A stretch of DNA of 64,000 nucleotides from positions 283,189 through 347,188 of the forward strand of contig PUQB01000190.1 in assembly GCA_003024785.1 (NCBI GenBank), in the 5' to 3' direction. The stretch is from Selaginella tamariscina. Taxonomy: Eukaryota > Streptophyta > Lycopodiopsida > Selaginellales > Selaginellaceae. Positions 26,962 through 40,100 of this stretch are shown here, piece by piece (positions within the stretch are counted from its first letter, which is position 1; every line of letters begins with the position of its first letter). Made by a program: the position numbers and the translations under genes. The notes under the pieces were generated by a model. It saw nothing but the letters and a program-made list of their open reading frames with translations. It was not told the DNA's origin and made no database searches.

Positions 26962-27933
26962 TCAGAGTTTTTACCTGGTGCCACAAAGGCGGCTTGCCAG
27001 GTGCCAACCCTGGAATCCCCTCTCTTGGAAACCCCACGGAACCTGGTAAAGTAACCCGTATTAGGAACCCAAGCCTTAGGAAGTCAAACCCCTAGCTGAC
27101 TAAGTCCACAAACGAGACTCACCTTGTGAATCAGGATACACGGACTAGCCGAGCTTTAGGTGTCGTTCCTAGCTTGGCGTGGTGAGGTGGCCGGAGTAAG
27201 GCCTCAACCACTAGTTTGCGGAACGTGAACTCGGGCAATGTCTTTGAGCTTGCGGGCAGGTTTTCGGACCAAGGAATCTGACTAACTCCTTGGAAGTGAC
27301 GTGCCCCTATCTCAAAGGCAAGATCCTGCCAACGATAAGGATAGTCTAACCCTAGGGTGGGTTGTACCCCTGTCGTGTGGAAGTTTGGGCGGCACAAAGA
27401 GGGTTGCACCTTGACGACACAAGCTTAGCTTGCACCGGTAGGAGGTTAACGAGCTCTCTTTTGAACCCAGGAAGCCTCACTACATATACTCTACCTTATT
27501 TATGTGACGGACCCCCCCCCCCCCTGTTTACCTAATGAGTAAGTGGGCTGGCACGGAAATGCCAGCCCTTAGAGAAAATGGTTGTCCTAACCTAATCCTA
27601 AACCTAACCCCTAGGGGGGGGTTAGGACGTGGGGTTAGGGCAACCCTAGGGTTAGGTCAACCCTAGGGGTGTCCCTAACCCTTATTTTGACAAGCTATAA
27701 TTTGCAAAGAACCCTAACCTGGAACGTCAAAACGGGGAGGGTTCTCTAAATGGAAGTGCTAGCTTCACCTAGAGTTTCTTGCAAATACCTAACGACACCC
27801 GGCCGGACCATCACTAGATACCCAAGTGCACTATGCGGCCTGTTTCTTCTACATCTAGGGTTCGTCACATAATCCAGTAGGTAACAACAGTCAAACCCCA
27901 AAGTAAAGGGTCGAGTCATAGTAAAAACTATGA
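26962..27933 (-). repeat. 5' LTR of the young element, minus orientation (972 bp)
   Basis: Read on the plus strand it starts TGTCAGAGTTTTTACC and ends TAAAAACTATGACA. The primer-binding site lies just to its left, which marks it as the 5' LTR of the minus-strand element. Confidence 0.9.
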
Positions 27934-29175
27934 CAGTCGTCCCATGTGTACCCTAGTCTTCTGAAGCATTGGCTTCTCATCCTGGTAACCACCCTAGCCT
28001 GCTGCATCATCCGATTGGCTGAACTCCTAATGTATAGGTTGTTTTGTCGATAATTGATGCCCCTTCCTACGGGGGCCTTCTGGATGAGGCTCTTCCTCCC
28101 CTCTTTTTGGGCATCCACGTCCTCACGCGCTACCATGGTGGGTGACAACAACCCTCGGTTTCCTACCTTACATTCCCTTGTAGCGTTGGTCATTACGGAC
28201 CTCCGGCTCTTGTCCCCCGTCACTATCGCCTCCAATGCAGGCCTTCCCTCTCCTTGGGTTCTCCTGCACAAGGTCTCCTCCCTCGAGGGTACTTGTCGAA
28301 CATCGATTTGGCTCTTTGGTGTGGGGGCTCGTTATAGCCGTCACTTTTCCCTACGTCAAGAGGGGTGGAGGGCTTCCATCGTCCTATCATCCATCCCACT
28401 CTACATCATGGGTCATTACCGAGCGGGGCTGCATGTCCAGGTGTTGCTCATTCCCGCATGCTCCTATACCTGAAATGAATCTGGACATGCTGTGGATTCT
28501 TCATACCTTTCTTTGTCATTTGTGGCTTGCGACCACCTCTATTGCTATTGTGCCGGGTTTACCGCTTCTCAAAGGTTTGGCCATGTGGTGTTTGCATCGT
28601 TTCATTGGGTAGGCGAGGCAGGGGCCAATTGTGGCAACTAGGGTACCTCTTTGCCCTCCATTAACCTCTCTCAACCAACCCGATGCATCATCCTAGCCAG
28701 TTGGTACTTGCTAATCTCCAGTTATTTAAATGAGTTGATAACGGATGGAGTTCACCATAACAAACAGAGTTGCAGCCCAAATGAGAGACCAAAGAGTTGG
28801 GATTATCCCTTTGTGGTCACCACAAATGGTCGTCGGGGACTTCGCATGCCAAATGTGGTGGTTCTATGAAGTCTCGATAGTCGCCAAGACGCTGTGGTAG
28901 CATCCAGTCCCAAAGGTCCACCTTGGTGAGCCAAACTTACCTCGGGAGCACTGAAATGGCATGTAGCATTTATACGCCTCCCTCACGTGTGTTGTCCCAA
29001 GTACCTTGGTAGTTGATCCGAATGATCGGATCTACGCCTGGGTTAAGCGCCGTCTAATAGCTGTTGTCGTCAATCTGTACCTGTTGTACCTTTGCCGCTT
29101 GGCTGCTCCGTCTTGTATCTTGTTTGCGCCGGCTGGCGGTTTGATGGTGGTCAAATCACCGTCAACCATGGATGT

Positions 29176-29960
29176 GCTGTACTTAGCTGTGAGTGTCACT
29201 CTTAGTTTGACATGGAGAAGAAGACTAGAGACATGTCTCAACCTCTTACCCTTAAAATGTGCACTCCAATAAAACTTCCTAAACACAAATTTGCCAACGT
29301 TAAGGGTAAGCTACCTCGAAGATGAAACGTACCCTTAACATTTGAAAGTTGAGGCAACATAACAAAAGGTCAACACAAGCTAAAGCCTACATCAATAAAA
29401 AAGAATAACTATTTTTAGTCATGCCCAACAACTCTCACTACATATACTACTCAATATATGTGATATAGGCTCCTCTTTGTTTTCCTATTTTATAAAGTGG
29501 ACTAGCACAAATATCATTCTCAATAGAAGTATACTTGATGAATTTAACTTAAGGTTCCATCAACTCTTAAACCCTAACTTGAGGTTTAGGGCATGGGGTT
29601 AGGGCAACCCTAGCCATATTGAACATGCTAAACTCACTAAAATGAGAAAAGAGTTTTTTAAATGGAAATGATAACTTCACCCAGAATTTCTTATAAATAC
29701 CTAACGAGACTAGCTAGACCATTATTAAATACTCAAGTGCATTAAACGAGCATATTTCTTCTAGAACATAAGCTAAACTTATGTTAATAGGGAAGAAGGA
29801 AGAAGAAACTAGAAACCTCAATCTTTTGCATGCATGTGACAAAGACCCTCCATGCTCTTCTAATTACTTAAGTGGGCTGGCAAAGTCCCATTGAATTAGG
29901 GTTAGCCATTGTAATCTCGTGACTACCTAAACCTCAAAGATTTCCCTGAGGGTTGACGTC
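29176..29960 (-). repeat. old fragment of the same LTR family
   Basis: Shares TTAGCTGTGAGTGT and, further on, GGGGTTAGGGCAACCCTA and AAGTGGGCTGGCA with the solo LTR at 57482-59144, but is much more diverged and AT-rich. It directly adjoins the right end of the old element at 29168. Confidence 0.6.
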
Positions 29961-31180
29961 AAACTCACCCAACACCTAAATTTAAATTTAAGTTACAAAA
30001 AGAGAAAGAAAAAAAAATGAAATGTAAATTTTATATTCCCTGAGATTTATTAAAATGATTAAGGATAATCAATTAAACCATTCCTAAACATATAAGTGCA
30101 TTGTCAACACTGGATTTTAATCATTAATAACAATTAACCTCCAAAATAATTAATATAATAATGATTAAAAAATTAAAAATAAAACATTTCAAGTTAACAT
30201 ATGCTAGTCAAAAACACCAAGTGTTTCTACGAGAATAGCCCATGTTAATGTTGCCTTTGAAAACAAAAATCTTGAACACAATCAAACAGCCGTATCTAAA
30301 TCAGACAATTTCATATCAAAGGAACCACAATATCACACAACAGAAAGCAAGGGGCAGCAAGAAATGCATAGATGAGATGGAGATAGCTAAAAAGCAGTAG
30401 AATTTGGGCCTTTGAAACAGGCCTTTCGCAATTGCTTACTAGATACACCGATACCATGTCAAAATGCAAAATGAAAGAGAAAGATGAGGCATAACCACAA
30501 CACGCAACACAAAGAGCACATTCAACATCACAGCAAACAAATCAAGAGAACAAACAAACGGTCATTTGCCTAGCACAAGCTCCACTCAATAAGTTGCACG
30601 ACTGGAATGTATCACAACTGTACTTGCCATTAGCGTCTAGAGCACACAATACGCCATCTTCATCCTCCCGCACCATAACAAACACCTCACACCCCACCGG
30701 TTCCCACCTGTCACTTTTCAGCTTACCTGATGAAATCTTCGCACGCACTGCACCCCTCAAAGAGCCGCCGTGCAGATGAGAATACAGCTCTTTGCGGACG
30801 TGATTCAAGCCAATGTTGACTTATCATCTAAGCTACATCATTTTAAAAACATATAAATATTTAATTTTAAACTTTGTAAAACGTTACTTTAAATTTCACT
30901 TCCTCCTTTGGTAGCATACGCAAATGGTTGAAATGTGTATGTACACAAGCCCACCAAATCTCACATAATAACACAAAATTATATATTATCTTATGAGATA
31001 AGTAAATCTTATATAACTTAGGACCATACATAAAAACACCAAAGTAAAATTTGAATATTCATGTTTTAATACACAAGAACATTACTAACCTTTGAATGGT
31101 GACGCAAGGGTAAAAGCCTATCAGAGTGACACGATGAGAGGGAAAGAAAAAATGGAATTACAAATATACCTCAAATGATG
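29961..31180. other. spacer with one unrecognised ORF
   Basis: Mostly AT-rich. A minus-strand frame of 88 codons (30808-30542) lies in an island of higher GC and begins MNHVRKELYSHLHGGSL. Its composition looks protein-like, but I recognise no domain and see no clear splice sites. It could be an exon remnant. Confidence 0.35.
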
Positions 31181-31181
31181 G

Positions 31182-31189
31182 ACACGTGT
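31182..31189 (+). promoter_or_regulatory. G-box (ACACGTGT) upstream of rubredoxin gene
   Basis: A palindromic CACGTG core lies about 185 bases before the rubredoxin start codon. G-boxes are bound by bZIP and bHLH factors and are common in light-responsive genes for plastid proteins; its use here is inference. Confidence 0.45.
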
Positions 31190-31298
31190 AAGAGCTTGCC
31201 ATTTTCAGGTACAAGTGTCAAACATGCAATAGACGCCAATATATGCGCTGTCTCTACACACAACACTCGTACATAACCCAACAATTAGTATCTACTTG

Positions 31299-31306
31299 TA
31301 TAAATA
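31299..31306 (+). promoter_or_regulatory. TATA box of rubredoxin gene
   Basis: TATAAATA lies 67 bases before the ATG at 31373. This spacing would put the transcription start about 30 bases downstream of the TATA box and leave a short leader of about 40 bases. Confidence 0.55.
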
Positions 31307-31372
31307 TACAGTAGGCATTCATTAGGTTTAACTGTGTATTTGAAAGTTCAAATTTTAAACTTTGTTTTAAAC

Positions 31373-32064
31373 ATGGCTCTCTTACTGGGAAGCATTTCAA
31401 GCACAAGCATCACTCGCGTCCCAAGCCCAGTGGCATCCCAACAAAACAGTGTGGGATTATCCCCCATTTCTCTCTCGTATCCCATGAGGAATCCCAGCAA
31501 TTCCCGGTTCAGAGTTGTGACAAATGCAGAGAATCCCGCGCCGGGAATCAGTGGGACTCAGGTGCCTCTCAGTGGTATAACGAGCAGTGTGCCACTTGAG
31601 CAAGATCCCAATGTTCCTGCGGGACAGAGGATTGCTTATATATGCCAGGACTGTGGATACGTGTATAAGGGGGAAACTGTTTTCCAGGATGTTCCAGAGG
31701 AGTACAAATGCCCAGGTAAATAAACTCTATATATAATAAAATTATAAGATACATATAATATGGCCTCAATTATATTTATACATTAAGGTCATGGTGATAT
31801 TATTATAGACAGGTTAGATATTATATATAGATATATATATAGATAGAGATTACTTGGATATTTAAACAAACACCAATGAAATGTGAGGTGATTTATTATT
31901 ATTGAATTAATTATTTAGTTTAAAGTCTTAAATGATTACTTAGAATCTTTTTTGATGCAGTGTGTGCGGCTCCAAAGAACAGATTCAAGCAGGAAAATGC
32001 AAATGTGGAGGACGTACTAGATGAGACAGAGGATGGCAACTTTAAGGATACTCTGGCTAGTTAA
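31373..32064 (+). CDS. plastid-targeted rubredoxin-like protein
   Basis: A small iron protein with one Fe(Cys)4 site, expected in the chloroplast, where plant rubredoxins support photosystem II assembly or electron transfer. Two exons, 31373-31715 and 31961-32064, joined by a GT-AG intron with matching phase, give 148 residues. Residues 1 to about 50 are rich in Ser, Pro and basic residues with almost no acidic ones, like a transit peptide. The rubredoxin domain holds ICQDCGY (Cys 91 and 94) and CPVCAAPKNRF (Cys 113 and 116), the second pair spanning the splice junction. The C-terminus is acidic and ends NFKDTLAS. There is no PDZ domain as in ENH1 and no membrane segment, so it is closest in layout to the short plant rubredoxins. 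The ATG is the first after the TATA box. The frame is intact. Confidence 0.9.
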
Positions 32065-32700
32065 TTATGTGATTATATATTAAATACTAACCTTATAGCT
32101 TAATTAAGCTATGGTTTTGTTGTCGTGTGAAATACAAAAAAAGTATATGATATAAAATCAGACCAGAATGGAAATAGTAATTATTTAATAAATGTTTTCA
32201 ATAAAAAATTGGATAATATGTATTCAATATATATAATGTATTCAGACGTTATATATTACAAAAAATTTCCCATTAGCCCCATGCGGTTTTACGCAAGCTA
32301 CTCTTGTGAGTGTTCATCAATATTTAAATCTTCAATATTATTAATATTATTATTATTATTATATTATTATTTAAATATTTTATTTAATAAAGTCATATCT
32401 TTAAGATATATACTTCATCATTTATAATACTTCTTTATAATTATTAGTTTTTAATACAATTTAGGACGCAGTTGTTTAGGGTTTCAGCTATAAAGGTGAT
32501 CATATTTTTAACTTTCATACATGTTGTTGAGAGTCTTTACGTTTGGGGGAAGACTTTCCATTGTGCTTTCTTTGATTTCTGCAGGGCTTTCTGTAGCTTG
32601 CCCAAGAAGAAGTTATTACAATGCTTCATTAAGTTGGATGTTCTGATACAGATTCAGCGGATCCATGAGCAAGTGCTTATGAAGATGGAAGGCGCAAATG
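32065..32700. other. 3' flank of rubredoxin gene and AT-rich spacer
   Basis: AT-rich DNA with a (TTA)n-like run at 32336-32370. No coding feature is seen before the retroelement remains begin. Confidence 0.5.
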
Positions 32701-33311
32701 AAATGAGATGTGGTCGAGGTTTACGATAGGAAGGGCTTTCACGGCTGGTCTGTGTCTCTCCAGTGGAGAAGGGCTCAGAGGCGTGCCTTACCACAGGTGA
32801 CGCAGAGATTGCTGCCTAGAAAGTCAATTCCAAGGCCCTAAGCATCATGGGCATATCCCTCGGCAAGCTCTATCGCAGCCACCTGGACATGGAAAAGTCC
32901 TGTGTAGAGAACAAGGCTACTCTAAGGTCCCTATAAAGGCTGACACTTCAAGTTGTTTATGCACCGGGCAAGTCAGCCTTGTCTTATCTAAGAAGGGTGA
33001 GAGAAACTCTTCAACATGTGGACAATGTTCATGGGCAGTGACTCTTCAGTTAGACATTGAGGCTGTGCTCGAGTTCAGGTTTGGTGACAAGGCTCAAGAC
33101 TTGCAGTATCACACGAGGAGGATTTGACTTTCAGAAAATTTGGCTAGACCTGATTAGCATTGATACGAGAGCTTAGACGGACAACAATAGTGGGGAGCAT
33201 ATTCTCTACTTAGTAGTCGAAGCCAACTCCAGCAAGAAGGGTGGTGACAAGTAGAAAACTGACGACAAGAAAACAATTTGGGATGTCTTGGTCCCATAAA
33301 AGCTGCAAATT

Positions 33312-33425
33312 TGTTGTGGAATCCAGCATGGAGTCCAAGTTTGTATATAGTTATTATGCAAAAATAAAAAAAAATTAGGAATTTGATTAAAAAGTTTGTT
33401 CTTGAGGCGCTCTAAGTTATCAACA
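33312..33425 (+). repeat. 5' LTR of inner copia element
   Basis: Starts TGTTGTGG and ends TATCAACA, followed directly by a TGGTATC primer-binding site. Very short for a copia LTR. Confidence 0.8.
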
Positions 33426-36400
33426 TGGTATCAAAGCCAAGAAAGCAAGGATTTCTAGGAGAATGGGAAAGCATTGCAATGAGGAGCACCAAGAACCAAC
33501 AATGAAGTGTTCCTAAGAGTTGTTGTTTGAGTTCGCAAACGGAATAGGAAAGAGAGGATTCAACCGATTGAGAGATATATTCTTAGAAGAGGTTGGTCAG
33601 TGATAGAAGTGTTAGATAACATGACGACGAGTCACAAAGCCATTCCAATTCCGATTTTTGATGGTCATGACTACGAGAATTGACAGAGGGAAATCTCTTT
33701 CCTCATGATGTGTGACAATTGTTTGAGGATTGCTGATGGGACAGAGCAAAAACCTGCAATAAATCCTGAGGATTGGCAAATCAGGAATTATAAGGTGTTG
33801 TTTGTGATGGGGATAGGGCTTAATAGGCATCATCACCATCATCTAGATTTGACCAAGACAGTTGTGCAGAATTGGGCAGACTTGCGCTCCATTTTCGACA
33901 ACTAGGCCAAGAAGGAAAGGTTTGTGGTCTCCCTCAAAGGGAAGTTTTTCAAGCTTGATTTTGGACCCATGGAGCCACATCAATCTTCTTGGGAAGGATG
34001 AAGTTGATTCTCTCCCAGCTCATAGCTTTGGGTGAGAAGATCTCCAATGTTGACAATACAACGGTTCTTCTCGAAGCTCTTATTAGGCTAGGTCAAGTGA
34101 ATTTGAAGACGACTGGAGAATAATCCAGCCTGTCATATCTAGAGATTCAAGATGCAGTAATCAATCATGATCCAGATCCGCTAGTGGCAATGAAGGTCGT
34201 TCCTCCACAAATTTTGTACACTTTGAGTTCAATGGAGAAGAGAAGCGACTTCAATCCACAATCAGTGAGAAGTGGGAGCAATGCTTCCAACTTTAAGAGC
34301 AGCAATAATGCTAACAAGGGCTCCATTCCACTGTCAAAGCTTGGACCATGCAACTATTGCAAGAAGATAGGGCACTTGAACAAGACTTGCCCAAACAAGG
34401 CAGCATGAAAGCCACGAGTAAGTGAGTTGAAGAACAAGGGCAATAACCGGATGGCCCTCATGGTGACGACCAGTATGAGCTCTTCAGAGAAAGAAAATGT
34501 TCTATGGTTGGACAGTTGTGCCAATGTCCATTGCACCCTAGTATTTGCCATTTTCACAACTTACCAACCAATCCCATAGGGAGAACGGGTTTTCCCAGGA
34601 GATTGACGACCCCTCAACATTGCTGGAGTTGGCACAATGGAGATTCGCCTATGCAATGGTGAGATTGTGGAGCTTCGACAAGTACACTTTGTTCCCACAC
34701 TCGGTGAAACACTTATTTCGGTTGGCAAGATAGTAGATGCTAGTTGGAAAGGGGTGATGGATAAGGATGAGATTATCTACACCAACAAGAGAGGAGTCAG
34801 GGTAGCACGAGGCTAGAGGTATGCTGGCAACTACAAGCTTGACTCAACATTGGTGATACCCAAGAAAAAGACTTTTTTTGATGCGCCAGGAAACTCTTCA
34901 ACGTGGCACCAGCGACTTGGTCATGCACACGAGGCAATGATCCTTGAAGTGGCTTGTGATCAAGCTCATCTTCCATAGCTTCAAGTGCTGGGAGAGAGCC
35001 TCTAGTTTTGTGAGGCTTGCAGCTTCGGACGACAACATTGACAGCCATTTCATTTGCTATAAGACCACTCAACCTCTAGAATTGGTACACACAAATGTGT
35101 GTGGACTGATGCATGTTCAGTCATTGAGCAAAAAGAAGTATTTTGTGACATTTATAGATGATATACTCGTTACACAATTGTGAAACTCTTGATATAGAAA
35201 TCTGAGGTGGTGGAGAACTTTCGACTCTACAAGATTGCAGTAGAAACGTGTGGCAAGGCCTCAAGATCCGTACACTCAGGAGTGACCGAGGTGGTGAGTA
35301 CCAGGCTGGCACACTCAAGAAGCTATGCGAGGAGTTTGGGATCCAACATCAGTACACAGCTCCATACTCAGCTCAGCAAAATGGCGTTGCCGAGAGGATG
35401 AATCACACCTTGGTCGAGACAGCAATATGCATGCTCATGCATGCAGGAACACCACTTGGCTATTGGGCAGAGGCCTTGAACACGGCCACCTACATCCATA
35501 ATTGACTTCTAGTGAGGAGCATTGGTGGAGAAGTTCCCTTCACAGGTGGATAGGTCAGAGAGCTAGTTTGAAGCATCTTCGAGTTTTTGGGTGTTTGGCA
35601 TATGCACACGTTCCGATTCACTTCGACACAAGTTGGAGGCAAAGAGTTGAGTATGCATCATGGTAGGATATTGCCATGAGAGCAAGGCATACAAGCTCTA
35701 CGATCCAGTTCACCAGGAAACTGTTGTGAGCCGTGATGTTCAATTTAATGAAGTTGTTTTTTATAAGGATCGGTTTAAGGTGTAAGTTAATTCAGGGGTG
35801 TATGTTTGCTCGATGAAGAGGGCTATCATGGTTTCTCAGGGCCAGAGGACAACTACACCCCCACCTTCCCCAACCCCATGATACTTTGGAACAAGGGTTA
35901 AGCACCTGGCTTCATCAACATCCTCAGCGACTGAGAAGGAGCTCGAGAGCGAGGAGGAGATTCCTTCTCTTGAGTAGGTTCCAGAGGAGGAGCTGCAAGC
36001 ACCTCCAGCTCCACAGGTCCTTGATCCAGCTCAGCCGATCAACACCATCACAGAAGTGGGAGGATCAACTACAAGTCCCTAAAAGCAAGAGAAGTTGATG
36101 ATCACACAATCTTGTTTTTCACCTCGAAGTACTCTCGAGAGCCACTAACAATGCACAAGGCTTCACATGAGACAGCAAAGTGGAAGGTTGCCATGGAGGA
36201 GTATATTTCTCTCCTCAAGAACCGAGTTTGGGATTTGGTAACTCTTCCCCCAAGTCGGAGAGATGTGACTACAAAGTAGCTCTTCAAGCGCAACCTGGAT
36301 GCTCAGGGAGAGGTTCTCATGTATAAAGCTTGTTTTGTAGCACGGGGATTCTCATAGATTGTTGGAGTGGATTTTTACGAAACTTATTCACCAATGATGA

Positions 36401-37014
36401 AGATGGCCTCCATTTGTCTCATTCTTTGGATAGCAACTCAGATGGATTTTGGAGGTTCACCAGCTCGACATGAAGACGGCTTTTCTGTATGGAGAGCTTG
36501 AGGAGGAAGTATACACCACTTAGCTGAAGGTTTCGTGAAGAAAGGCCAGGAACACAAAGTCTGTAATCTTCATAAGGCTCTTTACAGTCTCAAGCAGTCT
36601 CCTCTTGCATGATATAACCATGTGGACCGGTTTCTCACCTCCATCGGGTTTTGAAAGTCTTTAGCCAATGGAAACATGTACGTGTTTTGCCACGGACAAG
36701 ATTTCACTTACCTTGTGTTGTATGTGGACGATAATATCATGGCTGCTAGTCAACTTTGACTTGTTTAGATCTTTGAATAGAAGTTTCAATCTCAATTTGA
36801 GATCTCGGCAACAGGTGACCTGTGTTATTGCCTTGGGATACAAGTATTCAGAGATAGAGCAGCATGCGTGATGCAACTCTCCCAAGCCCATTATGTCCAG
36901 GAAGTTCTTGAGAAGTTCAACATGGAGGACAGCAAGCCGACAGTACCCCCATGGACGTGAAAGCTCAGCTCACCAATGCTCAACACTGACATTTGAGGAG
37001 GAGAAGCAAGCCAT

Positions 37015-37187
37015 TGTCATAGTTCTAACCTAGTGGGTTGACTACCTGGGTAAAGATTGTGGGATATGTGGGATATATAGGCAAAAAGACTTAAGCGTAA
37101 CTGAGTTATCATGACCAGGGGCCCTCTCATAAACACCAATTGGCCCTTTGCCTAGTTGGCATAAGGGGAGAGGGAAAGGTTGTGACA
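37015..37187 (+). repeat. left LTR of short-LTR element
   Basis: 173 bp, TG...CA, adjoined by an initiator-Met-type primer-binding site at 37188-37202. Confidence 0.85.
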
Positions 37188-40100
37188 ATGGGTATCAGAG
37201 CCTATTCTATATGGTCAATAGGACTACCTAAAGTGTAATGTGTTTTGAGGTTTAGTTAGTTCTAAATTCTTGAAGTACTCTAGCTAACGTCTGAATTCTG
37301 CATAGAGAGTTGGTCATGAGATTTATAACTCTTCAAAGGACATCTACTTGATAAGTGGGTGTGGGTTATGGACTCCAATGTTGAAGGTAGCACTTGGAAG
37401 GCAACTTTTAAGTTATATGCTAGGTTACTTTACCTTATGGTCGTCAAGTTACTTTACCATATACTTCTACAAGACATGGCATGTTAGTTTGTTCTGGCTT
37501 ACAAACTAAGTCTTATGAGGTGGGTTTTGTGATATCCTAAGTCTACACATTAATGAAAATTTTTCTTTTTCTTTAAAGGTGTTTGAATTTGGGATAACAC
37601 ATGATTTGGAAATAAATAGTGTCTATTGAGTTTTGGCTTAGGTTAAGATTCAATATTGGGTCCAACAATAATGTTTAAACAGGGAAAGGCTTATGTTAAA
37701 TGTGTGTCCTTGACTTCGGGAGAAGGGGCATATTCAAACATAAGAATGAACACTACATTTTGACATAAAGTGTAAAATAAGTTCTCATTATAGTGCATGT
37801 TTTCGAGAGTGTAACTCTAAAAGTAAACTATGGTGTTCAATTTGTAATACAACGGAATGTCGAATATTAACATATGATGAATATGTTAAGTAGTGGGTTT
37901 GAAGATCCAATGTAATCAAAGTATTATCCGATGTTCGTAATATTTTAATAACGTTAGCTACAAGTAACATTAGATAGAATAGTTTATTAAATTCAAGTCC
38001 CTTGATTTGAACAAAGTATAACATGAAACCTTAGTTAGTTGTAAGCGCGCATTCTGTATTCAAGTTAGCTAACTCTACTAAATCATTTAAAGTGTTTTCA
38101 TACGGGATCGTGAGAGAGATTTGGGATAACAATTTAAGGATTCTGCTTTCTTATTGGTACAATTTCAAGGTAGATGGCATGACCTACCAAAAAGAGTAAT
38201 GTTGGAAACATACATTTACATTTTCAGTTTATTGAGTAATGAAGGACTTGCATAATGAAGGTGTTCAGCGCACACTTGTGCATTTTCATTGTTAACTCTT
38301 TAATTTTGAAATCTGTAACGTTGTTTGTAATGTGAGGATAAACTCTTGAACAAAGGTGATTCCTTGCTTAAAAGAGCATGATATGAGATTCTCCACTTTG
38401 CTTATTGACTAAGGAAACTTGCTAAGTTTAATAAGTTATGTGGTGGTGTTAAATGAGTCGGAAGCTAGTCGGGTATACATTTTGGAGGTTTAAGTGCATG
38501 TACCTCCTCAGAGAGTCAGTATTTGATGAAAATTAAAAGTTGATATTGGTTTTAAATATCAATATCTTTTTTTGAGTCAAATACGATTATTCAAAAGATG
38601 GTTTCTTGACTTTGCATCATGGTCGCAAATGTGGGCACTCAAAGAACTTATAAAGTAAGTATCTTCAGTTCTTTAGATTATTGAAAAATAGAATTATTCT
38701 TGACTCAAGGTTTCATTGTATTCCTTGGGTTAGTTATCGGTTCTATCTCAAGGTTTGGATGGTGTTCCTTGAGTTGGTTCAATATTCTTGTAAGTATAAT
38801 ATTAAGTAGCAGGATTAGCTCAAGAAGATGGTGTCCCTTCTTGATGATCGTAGTTCAAGGTTCCTAACATATGGTTCAATATCCAATTCGAAAATATGAG
38901 GTTTTCTATCATCTCATTCATTGAGATATTCATATCTTAGACTTTGAAAGTATTTATGATAGTCTTTTAAGATTGATTATAAATGACTTGTCAAAGTAAA
39001 GTATAGTATTTCTTTAATATTGAGTTTGGAGCGCTCAATATCGAAACTTGGTTATGATCATATGAGGTGGCCATAATCATATAATAGAAAGACTCAAGCA
39101 GACTTGAGTTTAACACTTTGATAAGGCACTACCTTAGTGTTATAACTTGAAACATGTTTTCAAGTTAGTTGAGAAATGAGGCATTTCTCAATACATTGCT
39201 TGAGGGGCAATGTGGTACTTTATGAATTACTAGGTGTTTAATGAATAATGTATCTTAGTTCAACGTGTTAAACTAAATATCTTATTCATGTTTGGAGAGA
39301 TCTGTTGAATTATGGGATATAACTGAAACATGAAGTTAATATAACATTTTAGTGTTATGATAACATTTATGTGGAAGTTAATATCTTACTAAATCAGTTA
39401 AATGAACCAGACACTAGTTCATGATTCCTCTTAATCTCTGAACAGTTCTTCGGAATATTGTTGTGACATTATATTTTTGTTTCAAAACTGAAGTTCAGTT
39501 CATGTAAATTAAGATTATGTCTATATTATAGTTATAGCATTTCAATATATTGATATGATTGTAAGTTTATATGCACTAGTACAACAACTAGTTGGTAGGC
39601 TTAGGATTTGAGTGTTAAAACGATCATTATTCATTCAAGAGTATCAATATCGAAATTGCAACTCTTTATAGAATAAGAATAAGTTTAAAAAGATGTTTAT
39701 TAAAACACTAATTGCTCCAATAAGTTAAATACTATACTTCGGTATAGTGTTGAGAAACATTTACATAATCAGTTTGAGAGATGGACATGAGTATAATGTT
39801 ATGAAGGCATGCAGTATTCTGAGTTCAGGGAGACTCTTATTGTAAAAACTAAGTTTTGAAATTTAGTATTTTGAACTTAGTGAGATAAAGAGTTAGAAAG
39901 TATTAAACGGCATCTAGTATGATGTGCTCTTTGGGGAAAGAGTACAATGAAGTGACAAGTGTTATCTAAAGGTTGTCGATTGAGGCACTAGAAATGGGTT
40001 GAATTTCTTGGTTTCCACATTGGTTTGTAAGAAAGATATGTTAACTTATCTGGTCCATGAATTGGTTGGTGTTATAAAAGAATACAAAGTTGGTTGCAAA

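Larger units (their letters stand above)
21262..27933 (-). mobile_element. young Ty3/gypsy element with LTRs in inverted orientation
   Basis: The gag-pol remains are on the minus strand in normal Ty3 order. Gag runs from about 26730, with the 338-codon frame 26269-25253 that carries the CCHC knuckle CYNCNKPGHFAKEC. Protease follows (MIDTGATYNFIS), then reverse transcriptase (VVYIDDILIFS near 24770), RNase H, integrase (CPTCQQVKSRSQ and VVVDRFSKVAHFIP near 23570-23420) and a C-terminal tail to about 22454. A primer-binding site like initiator-Met tRNA (TGGTATCGGAGC) adjoins the right LTR at about 26960-26948. The flanking 0.97-kb LTRs are nearly identical but point in opposite directions. The outer 5-bp flanks are GTCAT and GTCGT. 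The frames carry several breaks. It is young by LTR similarity. Confidence 0.85.
15366..29168 (-). mobile_element. old LTR element (Ty3-like gag/protease remains), host of a nested element
   Basis: Two copies of one sequence bound the element: 15366-16044 and 28827-29168. Both start TGGTCRTYGGGGACT and end TCAACCA, so the termini are TGGT...ACCA. Coding remains are on the minus strand. A gag-like frame with an H/C-rich YYWVCNIHGSHNTDDCYQL motif lies near 19960-19900, an aspartic-protease-like IIDGGSTVNIMS near 19100-19060, and other gag-like pieces lie at 28271-27934 and 16910-16650. I found no reverse transcriptase or integrase motifs of its own, so it may be a non-autonomous element. It is heavily broken. 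The LTR copies differ clearly and one is about half the length of the other, so it is old and older than the element nested within it. Confidence 0.65.

Noticed and set aside
21262-27933. Long terminal inverted repeats suggesting a large DNA transposon or Polinton
   Set aside because: The repeats have TG...CA ends and an adjoining initiator-Met primer-binding site, and enclose a Ty3-type gag-pol. No DDE transposase, capsid or protein-primed polymerase motif is present.
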